From positions 66,394,040-66,458,039 of the forward strand of contig OY992537.1 of NCBI GenBank assembly GCA_963921195.1: DNA of 64,000 nt, in the 5' to 3' direction. Below are positions 33,256 through 43,790 of the stretch, one piece after another; position 1 is the stretch's first letter, and each line of letters opens with the position of its first letter. The translations under genes and the position numbers were made by a program. The notes under the pieces were generated by a model that was not told the DNA's origin, searched no databases, and was given only the letters and a program-made list of their open reading frames with translations. Origin of the DNA: Pegoplata infirma. Lineage: Eukaryota > Arthropoda > Insecta > Diptera > Anthomyiidae.

Positions 33256-33629
33256 TAAGAAAAATTATGTAAATAATATACTTTCCAAAATTTATCAAAA
33301 TATTTTGTTAAAAATTTTAAATGATTTTTAAGGAAAAATTTTAAAAGGACATTACTTACCTCTTTTTTCCTGATATGTCAACATAATAAAATGGGAAAAT
33401 TAGCAGAAATTCTCTTCTTTAATCTGCCATTAAAAGTGGCATCCTAGGATTAGCACAAATATTTAAAAAATATTTTACAAAAATTAATCCTCTGAAACTT
33501 TAGAATCCCCTTTAAAAAGAAATAGGATCACGAAATGAAAAACTGTAAATGCAGTTTAACTACATTTATTCTTTAGTTCAAAGCGTATTCGTGTTAAATT
33601 AAATTTTGTCTTTTTGTTGGACGGTGTAA

Positions 33630-33902
33630 TAATTCACATCGTGGTGAATAAAAAAATATTCACCAGCTGGTGAACAAAACGTTACATAATTATTTTTCAT
33701 CGATTTTTTCTCATCAATATTTTTTAAATCAATATTTATTTTTAGTCAATATTTTTCTTCATCATTATTTTTTTTTTTTCATCAATATTTTTTAATAAAT
33801 ATTTTTTTAATCAATATTTTTCTTCATCATTATTTGTTCCATTAAAATTTTTTTTTAACCAATTCTTTTTTTTATTTATACATATTTTTTTCCATCAATA
33901 TT
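33630..33902. repeat. CAGCTGGTGAA repeat and TCATCAATA minisatellite
   Basis: The first part (CACATCGTGGTGAATAAA to GTTACATAATTATTTT) is shared with 49535-49600 and, diverged, 59290-59360. It is followed by a TTTTTTCATCAATATT array up to the mini-me start. Confidence 0.65.
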
Positions 33903-34275
33903 TTTATACCCTCCAACTATAGTATGGTGGTATACTCACTTTGTCATTCCGTGTGTAACGCAACGAAATATCGGTCGGAGACCCCATAAAGTATATATAT
34001 TATTGATCAGTGATCGATTCTAAGACATGTCCGTCCGTCTATCTGTCCGCCCTTTCGTCTGTATGTAACACGATGCAGTCTAAAATAAAAGAGCTAGACC
34101 CCTTAAGTTATCCAGAAATATGTCCTATGGTCCTAGGCAAGTTAAGTTCCTAAATGGGCCAAATCGGACCAGGAGGAAAAAGTTCCCCCTTGAAGAACTA
34201 AACCAACCTCTGAATAATGCCAATTTCTTAGGCGTTTTTTGTGAAACAAATGAAACATTTTTATTTTCGCAAAAG
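33903..34275 (+). mobile_element. mini-me type repeat, different subfamily, 3'-truncated
   Basis: Starts TATACCCTCCAACTATAGTA, then a CACTTTGTCATTCCGTGTG phrase, a TA tract, a TGATCAGTGATCGATTC core and a degenerate GTCY tract (GTCCGTCCGTCTATCTGTCC). The tail (GAGCTAGACCCCTTAAGTTA, AAATCGGACCAGGAGG) is shared with the decayed copy at 45612. No 3' end seen. Confidence 0.7.
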
Positions 34276-34535
34276 TTTACAGTCTGCGCTTGGGCCTAGG
34301 GGATAAAACAATGTCGCTTTTTTCGGCCCCCCTCCTCCCTTTTCAGGGAGTGTAAAAAAAAATTTAAATAATAATGAAATATTAATACTTTAGTGCAGAA
34401 ACAGAAAAAAAATTAACTTGCAAACATATAGTATACCGCAAGGTCCAAGGAGTCCCCCAGCTCACCGCCCTTCCCACCTTGCCCTTCCCCCTAAAAAAAC
34501 GCGCCTGTAAAAAAAATAAATTGGGTTCATCAAAA
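34276..34535. other. Possible small hAT-like element
   Basis: A GC-rich island in AT-rich DNA. One edge reads CAGTCTGCGCTTGGGCCTAG (34279), and the other, complemented, CAGGCGCGTTTTTTTAGGGG (ends about 34509). These could be weak inverted ends, but no 8-bp TSD is found. Confidence 0.3.
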
Positions 34536-34740
34536 ATTTTATTTTTTTTTCATCAATATTTTTTTTTGTCAATATTTTTTTTATCAATATTTTTTTTTAT
34601 CAATATTTATTTCATCAATATTTTTTTTATTAATATATTTTTTTTTTCATCAATATTTTTTTGCATCAATATTTTTTTCATCAATAATCATTTTTTCAAA
34701 ATTTTTTTTTTATCAAAAACTTCTTTTCAAAGACAAACAG
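34536..34740. repeat. TCATCAATATTTTT minisatellite
   Basis: About ten units like those at 21960-22333, followed by TCAAAAACTTCTTTTCAAAGAC, given here as TCAAAAACTTC and TTTTCAAAGAC, matching the tail at 23625-23655. Confidence 0.7.
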
Positions 34741-36120
34741 ATATGAGAAGTTCCGTCTAAGACTTAAATTTTGAGGTAAAAAAGATGTGATTTTTGTTTT
34801 GATGGCTCATCGATGAAAGTTGGCATAAATATTAGAAGCTATTTAAGTAAGAATAAGAAATTCGTTCGCGTCAATTAAATCGCGCAAGGGGGTCAAAAGT
34901 TATGGCGGTTTTAAGATTTAGCGGTTCTTAATCAAAACATGCCAGGATATATCATTTCTTCTAAAATATTTGATATAAATTTAACCCTTTAATGACCAAA
35001 CGATTTAAAGAAAAAAATATCTAATTGTAAGTACCTAAAATCCCGATTAATTCGCGGTAAAAGAAAAGTTTCACAATTTTTGTATAACATATTTAGTCAA
35101 TGCGCATTGGTATTACTGAAAAAAAATCACGGAAAATCGTATCATTGTACCAGTAGTTTAAAAAAATTGGTGATACTTTTTTTTAACAAGAAAATTTAAT
35201 ATGGTCCAAAAAATCTATAATCATCAACATTTTTCAACCCGCCTCTGATTTTATGATGACACATCAAGTGGGCTTTCATTAAAAAAAAATTTCATCCGAT
35301 TTCGTGTAAAGCCTTGGATGTGCCAGATCAAAACAGGTTTAGATAAAATCATCGAGCTTTCCGTTCAGAATGACTTAAAGTAATAAGTCAAAAAGTAAAT
35401 CAGTTCTACTCGTTAATGCACGTCTTTTGGTATATTAAAATGAACATGATGCTTTAATTGCTGCTAAAAAAAATAGGAAACACATTTGCAAATTTCGCAC
35501 AATTTTCAAAAATGCCATAAAATTTTTGCAATTTATTTTTTATAAACCCGCCAGTGATTTTTTTATGTAAACTCACAAAAAACTCGGTTTACGCAAGGGT
35601 CCACAAAATTTCGAATGAAACCGCGAATGTGCCTCGCAAAAAACTGGTATTTTAAAAAAATTAAATTTTTTCTTTCGAACTTTTATCTGCTGAAACTCCT
35701 TAACTATTCGTGGCACATTAAGGGGATTAATTTCAAAATGTTAAGAATTACAACAGCTACCAACTCTAGATCAACTTTTTTCATTTTATGGAGGGAGCCG
35801 AAATCCCTAATCAAAAAACATCTCTTATATGTACTGACTTTGTGTTATGCCGGAAAAGATTGAAATGTAAGGAGAACTTAAAAAATAAGCGAAAGAAGCA
35901 AAAACTATGGATTATTTCAAGCCATTTTTATAGATTTTTCAACTTTAACCCTCTGTAACTTTTACGTATAAAGTGGGGTAATCCTTAAACATTGCTCAGT
36001 GATGGTTCAAGGTCTTGTTTACACAACTGCATTTACAGTTTTTCTAAATTCCAAAAACTGCCGGTTTTTTTAAACATTTATTTCAGTTTCACTGAGTTGA
36101 AATTTAAAAAAGATTTTGTG
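34741..36120. other. No recognised feature; possible old duplication
   Basis: AT-rich. Segments around 35235-35450 and 35545-35760 share order of short phrases (CGCCTCTGATTTT / CGCCAGTGATTTT, GGATGTGCCAG / GAATGTGCCTC, AACAGGTTTAG / AACTGGTATTT), which may be a very old tandem duplication of about 300 bases. The open frame 35615-35863 has no recognisable domain. Confidence 0.35.
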
Positions 36121-36355
36121 ATATATGGATATCACTAGAATATCTTAGAAACTTATAAGCATCAATAATATATAAACATAATGGGGTCCTCGATCGATTT
36201 TTCAATGCCTCTTGCATTGAATGAGAAATTAATGCAGCGTAATTTTTTTTAGAAAATTGTTTCATTGGAAAGTACACCTGTTTATACAGCAAAACATTAT
36301 CAGATTCAATGGTTTGGGCAAGAGCCAAACTTCGCAGACATTTTTTTATATATAC
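36121..36355. repeat. Dispersed repeat (TGGATATCACTAGAATAT type)
   Basis: Shares TGGATATCACTAGAAT, GGGTCCTCGAT, GCAAAACATTATCA and GGTTTGGGCAAGAG with copies at 23660, 53140/54090 and 61100/63590. In those copies other elements have inserted; here it is interrupted only at its right end. Confidence 0.65.
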
Positions 36356-36358
36356 TGA

Positions 36359-36957
36359 CAAGGGAAGTCTCCCTGGTGTCACCCTCCGATCTTCGTGAAA
36401 TTTGGATATGTTGTTAAGAACGAAAATTAATTCGACACGTATTTTTTTTTAGCGGCCCAAACTCATTTTTAGGGGGGGTCGATTTGTATGGGGGGAAATT
36501 GACCTTTTTTAGTTTTTTACGCTTTACGCCTATTTTAACAAAATTAATATAGGCATGCGTGATATCAGATTAAAGGTATTTAAAATACCTATCTCGTGGT
36601 GCTAACAACGGGCCAAAGAAGTTATTATTTTTCGACTTATTAACAAAAATGTCCTAAAATTTTGCCATTTTACTCAATATGACGAAAAGTTGTGCATGTT
36701 TGGACACGTTCTTAGCACACGTAGATAGGTTTTCCAAAGACCTTTCATTTGGTATGTAACATGACTAGGTTTCTTTGTATAGTATAGGAGATAAACGAGA
36801 AAAACTGAAAACGGCCTTGTCTTCCCCCCTCCTTTTTACCCCCTAAATATGAATTTGGGCCGCTAAGAAAAAATAAGTGTCCCTTTATTTTTTCTGATCT
36901 ACAAAATAAAACCAATTCCATAAAGATCCGCGGGTGACACTAGGGAGACTTCCCTTG
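36359..36957. mobile_element. Foldback MITE, TGA-flanked
   Basis: Ends CAAGGGAAGTCTCCCTGG and TAGGGAGACTTCCCTTG with a further GTGTCACCC/GGGTGACAC match, and TGA repeated at 36356-36358 and 36958-36960. The interior includes AAACTCATTTTTAGGGGG and its near-complement CCCCCTAAATATGAATTTGG around 36465 and 36840, so the arms pair for about 170 bases. 3-bp TSD. Confidence 0.75.
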
Positions 36958-37110
36958 TGAGCTAATATTACTAATACTTTTAAAGGAAAAAAACTAAAAT
37001 GAGTTGTAAACAAATAGAAAGAATAAATAAAAATAATTGATCATGTGATCAAAACAAAACAAACAATACTTTTTTTCAAGAAAAAAATAATAAATTTTTC
37101 TGCAGACTAA

Positions 37111-37549
37111 GAGTCCCCACACAACAATGTCGGTGACGTTTTTTTTCATACAAATTTGGCAAGAAAAAACGTTTGACCGAAAACCGCTTGAATAAAATCA
37201 AATTTATTTTTGTGTCGGTTTCTCTCTCTCTTCAAATTTTTGATATGAAAATGTTGCCCCATTCTTATAAATATTTCGATTATTTTCGATAAAGTAAACA
37301 AAAAATGTGATCTCTAAAAAAAAATATTTAAAATTCAAAGAAAACACAAAAAAACGAATCAATATGAGAAAATCAAATTGATATTAAAAAAAAAAAAACA
37401 ATAACACTAAATAAAAAAAGTGTCGAAAAAGTGAAAAATTGTGTTATTATCAACGAATGACTGAATTTCCCGCAGCCGCCTTTGTTATGCGCCTATACTC
37501 TCTCATGGCTGAAAACGTCAACCGCCCCGACATTGTTGTGCGGGGACTC
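37111..37549. mobile_element. Harbinger-like MITE, TAA-flanked
   Basis: Ends GAGTCCCCACACAACAATGT and ACATTGTTGTGCGGGGACTC, TAA on both sides (37108-37110, 37550-37552). The match continues inward with CGG(T/G) and GACGTT. 439 bases, no coding potential. A 3-bp TAA TSD fits PIF/Harbinger (inference). Confidence 0.8.
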
Positions 37550-37552
37550 TAA

Positions 37553-38304
37553 AAAACATTTTTTATAAAAAATTTATTTTTTCTTTAATACTTTTTTGTT
37601 AAAATTACTTTTTCAGTAAGTCTGAACTTTTTTTCCCAAAAATGTTTTATTTGTTTAACAAAAGTACAAAAAAACAAGTGCGAAGTGCCGAACGCAAAAA
37701 AGTTAAATTTGTAAGTACCTTGTGTCCTATAGCAGGACGACTTTTAATTTTGTTTTTTTTTCTATTTTATGCTACTTTTGTTTGCTATAAAAATTATTTG
37801 GTTTGCCTCCCCTGGTTATGATATTAAAAAAAGATGTCCTATTAAAAGGAGGGTGCATTTTCAGAGACAATGAAACAATTGTATTTAATCTTTGAAAGTT
37901 GTTAAGAAAATGTGGGTGTAGTTGGGTGTTTCTACTTAAGATTTTTGTTACATTCATGACGAGATATTTGAATTGCTTTTTTTATTTAATTTTTGCTGTT
38001 GTATGGTTCTAACAATAACACGGGTATCATTAATGGTACTTGGTAGCAAATGTATAATAATTACTGGTCCAAGATGATGATACGAAAATTTCATGCAGTG
38101 TCATTTGGCATAAATCAAACCTCAATAACAGTATGCATTATACCATCCACAATTTCAAGTTATTATTATTTTTTTTTTTTTAATTTTTTTGTTTTTTTTA
38201 GTTTTTTTAAATTTTCTAATTTTTTTATTTTTTCTCAATTTCCCTGATTTTTCTTAATTTTCCCGAATTTTCTGATATTTCAAGTTTTCCTAATTATAAC
38301 CTAA
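37553..38304. other. Dispersed repeat tail and unique-looking DNA
   Basis: 37555-37710 resembles 52600-52712 and 60770-60850 (CAGTAAGTCTGAACTTTTTT, AACAAAAGTACAAAAA). The rest, to about 38300, is unrecognised apart from T-rich tracts near 38165-38240. Confidence 0.45.
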
Positions 38305-38954
38305 ACCACTCTGTGGTACAGAGTATAATGACTTTGTGCTTATGTTTGGAACAACCCGAAAAAATGGTCCTAGACCCACTATTGCACTCAAAAAAAAAAA
38401 AAACTTTTAAAACGCCTAGTAAAATGCCTTGTAATCCCGTTCTACCAATATTTAACAATTTTCCTTGTTTTTTATAAAAATTTCTTGTACTTTGTTCAAA
38501 CGAGAACTACAGTTTTATTGGTAACTTTACAAATTTATTTTCGTAATTGTATTCTACCATTTTGAAAGGTCATTTTACAAAAAAAACTGTAATTTTACAA
38601 CAAAGTTTTTATTACGAGAATTCAAGTTGATTTCCAAAAAAAAAAAAAACAGTTATTTTACAAAAATTATTTTATTACGAGGATTTATGTTTACAAAAAT
38701 TTTTTTTTTGTAAATCTTCTGATTCCCAGACTCATTTTTTTGGCGTTTTGGAGTAAAGAATTAATAAAAAAGACTAAAAAAAAATTCATAAAATTTTCGA
38801 AGTCCTAAAATTTTTGTTGTCCCAGGCAAAAAATTTCACTAGAAATGTTTTAAGGGAAAAAAACAATGTTAGAATACAAAACTTCATTAACAATGCCTCA
38901 GGAAAAATTTTTTAAGTTCTTTAAAAAAAAATATTTTTACAACAAAGTTATTAT

Positions 38955-39238
38955 CCCGAGTAAAAACAATCATATATAGACGTATATAATTTTATCCAAT
39001 CACATAAAACATTATATGATTACATATAAGTTAACAAATATTCTTAATTTTCATATGGAGTTATATGTAATTACATATTATTTGATGATAATTCAGATAT
39101 AAATAAATATGGTTGATGTTATTATATAAAATTATATAAGGCACAAGTATCATAACTTCATTTTATATAAAAATATATATTACGTCACCTTTAATTATAT
39201 AAAATTATATATTAAACTAAACTTATTTTTTTCGAGAG
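38955..39238. mobile_element. CCCGAG-ended MITE, short copy
   Basis: Starts CCCGAGTAAAAACAAT; the right end is decayed (ATTTTTTTCGAGAG). The interior is TATATAATTTTATAT-like. About 284 bases. Confidence 0.5.
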
Positions 39239-39440
39239 CATTAAATATATAATAATATATTCCTTAGGAGATGTCATATATAACCATTAGACTGGCATTT
39301 TTTTCTCAACTTTCGATTTTCCCAAGTGTTATTTGTTTATTGTTCTAGGTCTAAAACTTATGCGGTACAAATTTGAGGTCAATCGGATTAAATTAACCCG
39401 CCCGGCGGTCAAAGTTTTTTATTTTTGAAAAATTTAAAAA

Positions 39441-40558
39441 AAAACAAGTAGAAAAATTAAATTCGACTTGGTCGAATCTATGAATACCCTCCACAATTTT
39501 ATCTGATAGTAATTTTCTAAAAAAATTACATTACAAATTTTTATTAGAAATGTATTATTTTGAGTAAAGCTTTTTTTAATCAATCAAATTTTTTTGTGAT
39601 TGTAAAATTTTTTTGACCGACAACATTTTTTTGAGTGTGAATTTCATAAAAAAAAAATAATTAAATTAAAAAAAAAAACATTTTTTTTTTTTTGAGTGTA
39701 AAATTTTTTTGAGTGTACTATTTGTTTGACTAACAAAATTACTTTGTAAAATCTTTTTGTTTTTTTATACCTATACGTATATGTTAAAAAAAATATTTCA
39801 CATATTTCCCTCATTTTATTTTACCATCCTCGTCTTTAAAAACCAAAAACAAACTAATATTTGTTTTTTTTTTCCAAAAATACTTACCATACACCGTTAC
39901 ATACAGTTACAAAAACAAAAACAATAACAAATATTTACTTGTCTAACAACTAAACTGCACCCCACGGCAGAAAAACAAACAAGAACAAGTTTAAAAAAAA
40001 ACTGGTATTTCACCATGCTTTTAAAACTTGTTTAACGAGTTTTCAACAGTTTAAGGTGAAAAAAATCTGAAATTCAGAGCCTTGCTTATAACTTTTGAAC
40101 CACTGAACCGATTTTGCTGAAATTCAAAACCAAATAGACTTGGGGAACGACAAAGATATGTAACACGTTTCAGCACCCTCAGAATTGTCTTTCGAAAGTT
40201 AGAGTGGTTTTAATCTCGTAAGTTCGCAAAATTCCCTTGCCGAAATTTACTCTTTTGCTCATAACTTTTGAACCACTGGACCGATTTGGCTGGATTGCAA
40301 TACCAACCTGACCCGGTAAATACCCAACATATTTGTCAAACTTCAGGAGCCTCCATAAAGTCTTTCAAAAGTTAGCGTGTTTTCAACGGACAGACAGACA
40401 GACGGACGGACGGACGGACGGACATCGCTAGATCGACTTAAAATCGATCAAGGATCATGAATATATGTACTTTATGGGGTCCTAGACCAATATTTCGATG
40501 TGTTACAAACGGAATGACAAACTTATATATACCCTCTATCACTAGAGTGGAGGGTATA
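39441..40558 (-). mobile_element. mini-me type repeat, complete, minus strand
   Basis: On the plus strand it starts ACAAGTAGAAAAATTAAATT, has TTCGACTTGGTCGAA, ACACTCAAAAAAATTTT-type repeats (39615-39720, complement), a GTCY array (about 40389-40424, as GACAGACA/GGACGGAC) and ends CTAGAGTGGAGGGTATA. It keeps the empty site of the 25412 hAT-like element at 40173-40180 (GCACCCTC). About 39730-39980 is not shared with the other copies and may be a further insertion. Confidence 0.85.
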
Positions 40559-40560
40559 AA

Positions 40561-41170
40561 AAATAAAAAATTTAAATTTCATCATATTTGTTAATTTTGA
40601 TGCGGTGAGCACGAATATCAAATAAAAATTAAAATCGGTCGAACGGTTTTCGAGATATCGCCATTTGAAATTTGCAAAAAATGGCGGTTTTTTCCTACGT
40701 TCAAGAAATTTTTTAAAAAACATAACATTTTTTTTTCCTGGGCCATTTCATAGAGCTTAAGACAGTCTTTCATTTAAATCTAATTTGAGCCAAATCCGAT
40801 CATTTTATCCCATGGCGCCCTTCGGTCAAAGTTTTGGATTTTTGAAAAATTTCCACCAAAAAAATTAGATTTTTCAAAAATCCAAAACTTTGACCGAAGG
40901 GCGCCACGCTATAAAATGATCGGATTTGGCTCAAATTAGATTTAAATGAAAGACTGTCTTAAGCTCTATGAAATGGCCGAGGGGAAAAAATTGTGCTGTT
41001 TTTGAAAAAAATTCTTGAACGTAGAAAAAAACCGCCATTTTTTTGCAAATTTCAAATGGCGATATCTCGAAAACCGTTCGACCGATTTTAATTTTTATTT
41101 GATATTCGTGCTCACCGCATAAAAATTAGCAAATATGATGTGTCGAAAAAAATTTAAATTTTTTATTTTT
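40561..41170. repeat. Long near-perfect hairpin
   Basis: The inner arms of the 39288-41287 foldback: 40561-40846 pairs with about 40862-41170 with few mismatches (for example GAACGGTTTTCGAGATATCG at about 40641 and its complement at about 41060, and GACCGAAGGGCGCCA near the loop). The spacer is only about 15-20 bases. Confidence 0.8.
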
Positions 41171-41518
41171 TTTTTTTTTTAATTTTTCAAAAATCCAAAA
41201 CTTTGAACTTTGAGTAGAATAAAAAAATGCCCGGACTTTGAAAATTGGAGAAAACATTTTTTGGCCATACAGAAAAATGCCAGTCTAATAACCATATATG
41301 TTAAAAAAAAATGTTTTTTTACAGTTTGAAATTGTTTTAAGATTTTTTACAGTTTGAAATTTTTCTAAGTTTTTTTTTTACAATTTAAAAATTTTACAAG
41401 TACTTTTACAGTTTGATAAACTACATCTTCTGGTTCGAAGCGTACACAAACTTTATTTGGTGTATGTATCGTTGACCTTTGATGTATGTTATTTCAACCA
41501 AAAAAAGATTCACTATAA

Positions 41519-41778
41519 CCCGATAAAATTTTATACAATTAGATATGATTGGATCTTATTGTATCCAATCATATATAATTTGATGCCATTGGATAGAGAC
41601 AAATTTCGGACAAAATTGTATCAAACTATATACAAATGAATAAAATAAGATATTAATAAATCCAATTTAATGCAATTCTATCCACCATTTTTGGGATAAA
41701 AATATATCTAATTGTATTCGAGGACAGATCAAAAGTTATATAATTTTATGTGACGCCAAATTAAAATTTTTACTCGGG
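41519..41778. mobile_element. CCCGAG-ended MITE, 260-bp copy
   Basis: Starts CCCGATAAAATTTTATAC (one change in the end) and finishes AATTTTTACTCGGG. Flanks AA and AT. The interior is like that of 6617-7894 without the 88-bp array. Confidence 0.6.
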
Positions 41779-42470
41779 ATTACTTTTTATTTGTTAAATT
41801 TTAAACCATTTTTTGTAAATTTACCATTTTTTTAATATATTTACCACTTTACTTGCAAATTTACCATTTTTTTATAATTTTTGTGGCCTTAAAATTATCA
41901 CTACCAAATATTGGTAAAATTTAAACAATTTTTTTGGTAAATTAACAATTTTTTTTTTTATTATTTTTTTTTTTAATTTACTAGTTTTTTTTTTGTAAAT
42001 TTTCGATTTTGGTTTGTAAATTTACCATTTTTTTTAATATATTTACCATTTTTTCTTATAAGTTTTTTATTTTTGCGGTTTTAAAACAATATTTTTACCA
42101 ATAAAATTGTTTATTTTACCAATTTTTGGCACATTCAAAATTACGAGGAAATCCTCGTAATTTTACGAGAATTTTACCTACCTCCTTTTTTACGAGAATA
42201 GCCTCGTAAAATCACGAGATTTTTTGGTAACTTTACAAGGTTTTTTTTTTGAGTGTAAGTTTGCTGATCGACTCAGAATCACTTTTTGAGTCGATTTAGA
42301 GATGTCCCACCATCTGTCGATGTAAACGTTGTGAGCACGATACAGGTCGCAATTTGTAACCGATTTGTCTAAAAATGGAAATTTAATTAATTTGACATAA
42401 GAACGAACGCTATTAAAATTGGGCACAATCGGCTCATGTTTAGACCTAGCCCCCATACATTCCCCGATAC

Positions 42471-43790
42471 AACAAATTTAGTTAAAATGGCTATAATAAC
42501 CGTAATTTTATAGATATCCCCTCGAAATTTATTAGGTAAATGTATTTTGTATTCAAAAATAATCATTTCAAATTAGAAGAGAATCCAAAAAGTTCTACTT
42601 GTAGTCTCCATACAAACCACCCTCCCGATATTTACATAAATCTCTCAAAATTCAAGAAAAAAAAATCTGATTGCTTACAATTTCGTTTTTTAGCTGATTT
42701 TTGTGTTATTTGCTTTGGTTACCTGATTAATTAATTCTAACTATCATAAAACCAAATCTTGACTTGGTGCATCCCCTCCCACCCTATATAAAAATTTGAT
42801 CCGATTTTCAAGTATTTCACCAATAAAATTGTAAATTTACAAATTTTTTGATAAGGTAATGCTTACAAGGAATTCTTGTGACTTAACTAGATTTTTTTTT
42901 TGTAAAATTACCTTGGAAATTTGTACATTTATGAAAAAAAATTAAAAATTACAAAGAAAAATTAAAATTTCGTAAAAAAATATTTGTTAAAAAACTAGGA
43001 AAACTGTCAAATATTTGGCAAGGTTATTTTTTGAGTTTATGTACCGGCCTTTTTCAACGGGAAACCAGTTTCAATTGTAAACTTTAAACGCGTTTTCTGC
43101 AAAATTATATATTTTGAGTTATGACACTATGCAAGTAAATGAGCGATATGTACATAAAGAATTTACTCTATAAAAACAAAAGTTTTTTTTTAAATTAAAT
43201 AACAAATTAAATACATCAATGTTATTCAAAAAGTTTTTGTTTCGATCAAAAAATCTGTATAATATATAATGTACTCGTTAGTAGTAAGTACGTACACTTA
43301 TATACCTAGAATTACATGAAAATTTGTAAGTAATGAAAAAATATTTTTTGGCTTTAAGCTATTTGAAAAAAGAATTCAAATTAACAAATTCCCTCAAAAA
43401 AAGAGAAATTTCAGAGAATTTTTTTTACAAATTAAGTAAATTGTTTTTGCATGTCCGTATAAAACAAATACTGTTAAAACTGGTTTCTGTGTATAATTTC
43501 GTACAAAACCAGTACGTAAACAACAAATTACGATTACATACACTAATCACTAAATTTACAGTCTAGATAGGATAATAAAGAGCTTAGAAGTCGTTCTAAA
43601 AAATAAGCAAAACTAATTTCATGAGTTTTAAAAATTCTCACCGGATTTTACTGATTTTTTTTAAATTTCACAAATTGTTTTTTATTTACCTGTTATTACC
43701 TATTTTGTTATTTTTTTTTAATTTATTAGGATTCTGCTTAATTTTTATTAAAAAAAATCTTTCATTCGACTTCAAAATTTTGAGTAGGGT
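42471..43790. other. No recognised feature
   Basis: AT-rich. Partial TTTACAA phrases near 42830-42960 resemble the CACTCAAA-ended elements. The open frames at 42540-42734 and 43333-43566 have no recognisable domain. Confidence 0.4.

Larger units (their letters stand above)
31747..33626. mobile_element. Harbinger-like foldback, TAA-flanked
   Basis: Ends CACCGTCCGACAGCC and GTTGGACGGTG. TAA is directly repeated (31744-31746 and 33627-33629). The paralogous repeat at 49377-49600 lacks the element and reads GGATAATAATTCAC at the site, exactly the sequence expected after removing the element and one TAA. A 3-bp TAA TSD fits PIF/Harbinger (inference; no transposase). The arms carry ATTTCGTGATTCTGTTTCC and its complement near 32475 and 33520. 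Two sister MITEs sit inside. Confidence 0.8.
39288..41287. mobile_element. hAT-like foldback, 8-bp TSD, split by a mini-me
   Basis: Ends TAGACTGGCATTTTT and AAAAATGCCAGTCTA with an exact 8-bp direct repeat ATAACCAT at 39280-39287 and 41288-41295. The arms pair almost completely around a short loop near 40855. The left arm is broken by the inverted mini-me at 39441-40558; the right arm at about 41160-41190 shows the uninterrupted sequence. End type and TSD length match the foldback at 14051-15973, suggesting the same hAT-like family style (inference). Confidence 0.8.
38385..42255. mobile_element. CACTCAAA-ended element, itself invaded
   Basis: Ends CACTCAAAAAAAAAAAAAC and GTTTTTTTTTTGAGTG-like sequence. 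Both arms are rich in TTTACCATTTTT/TTTACAA phrases and carry CCTTGTAATCCCG or CTCGTAATTTTACGAG near the ends, like 22334-23588. Inside are two CCCGAG-ended MITEs (38955, 41519) and the hAT-like foldback at 39288-41287. Confidence 0.6.
38305..42470 (+). mobile_element. mini-me type repeat split by a 3.9-kb nest
   Basis: The left piece (38305-38384) has GTACAGAGTATAATGACTTT and ATGGTCCTAGACCCACTATT. The right piece (42256-42470) has GACTCAGAATCACTTTTTGA, GTCGATTTAGAGATGTCCC and ATCTGTCGATGTAAACGTTG. Together they give the usual order: start, TA region (lost), core, GTCY region and tail. Everything between is nested insertion. The start is decayed. Confidence 0.6.

Noticed and set aside
42300..42460. 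Minus-strand frame at 42190-42456 considered as a gene
   Set aside because: It lies in the core and tail of a mini-me type repeat.
43333..43566. 77-residue open frame with ATG, considered as a host exon
   Set aside because: Lysine/leucine-rich low-complexity translation of AT-rich DNA, with no recognisable domain and no supporting splice sites.
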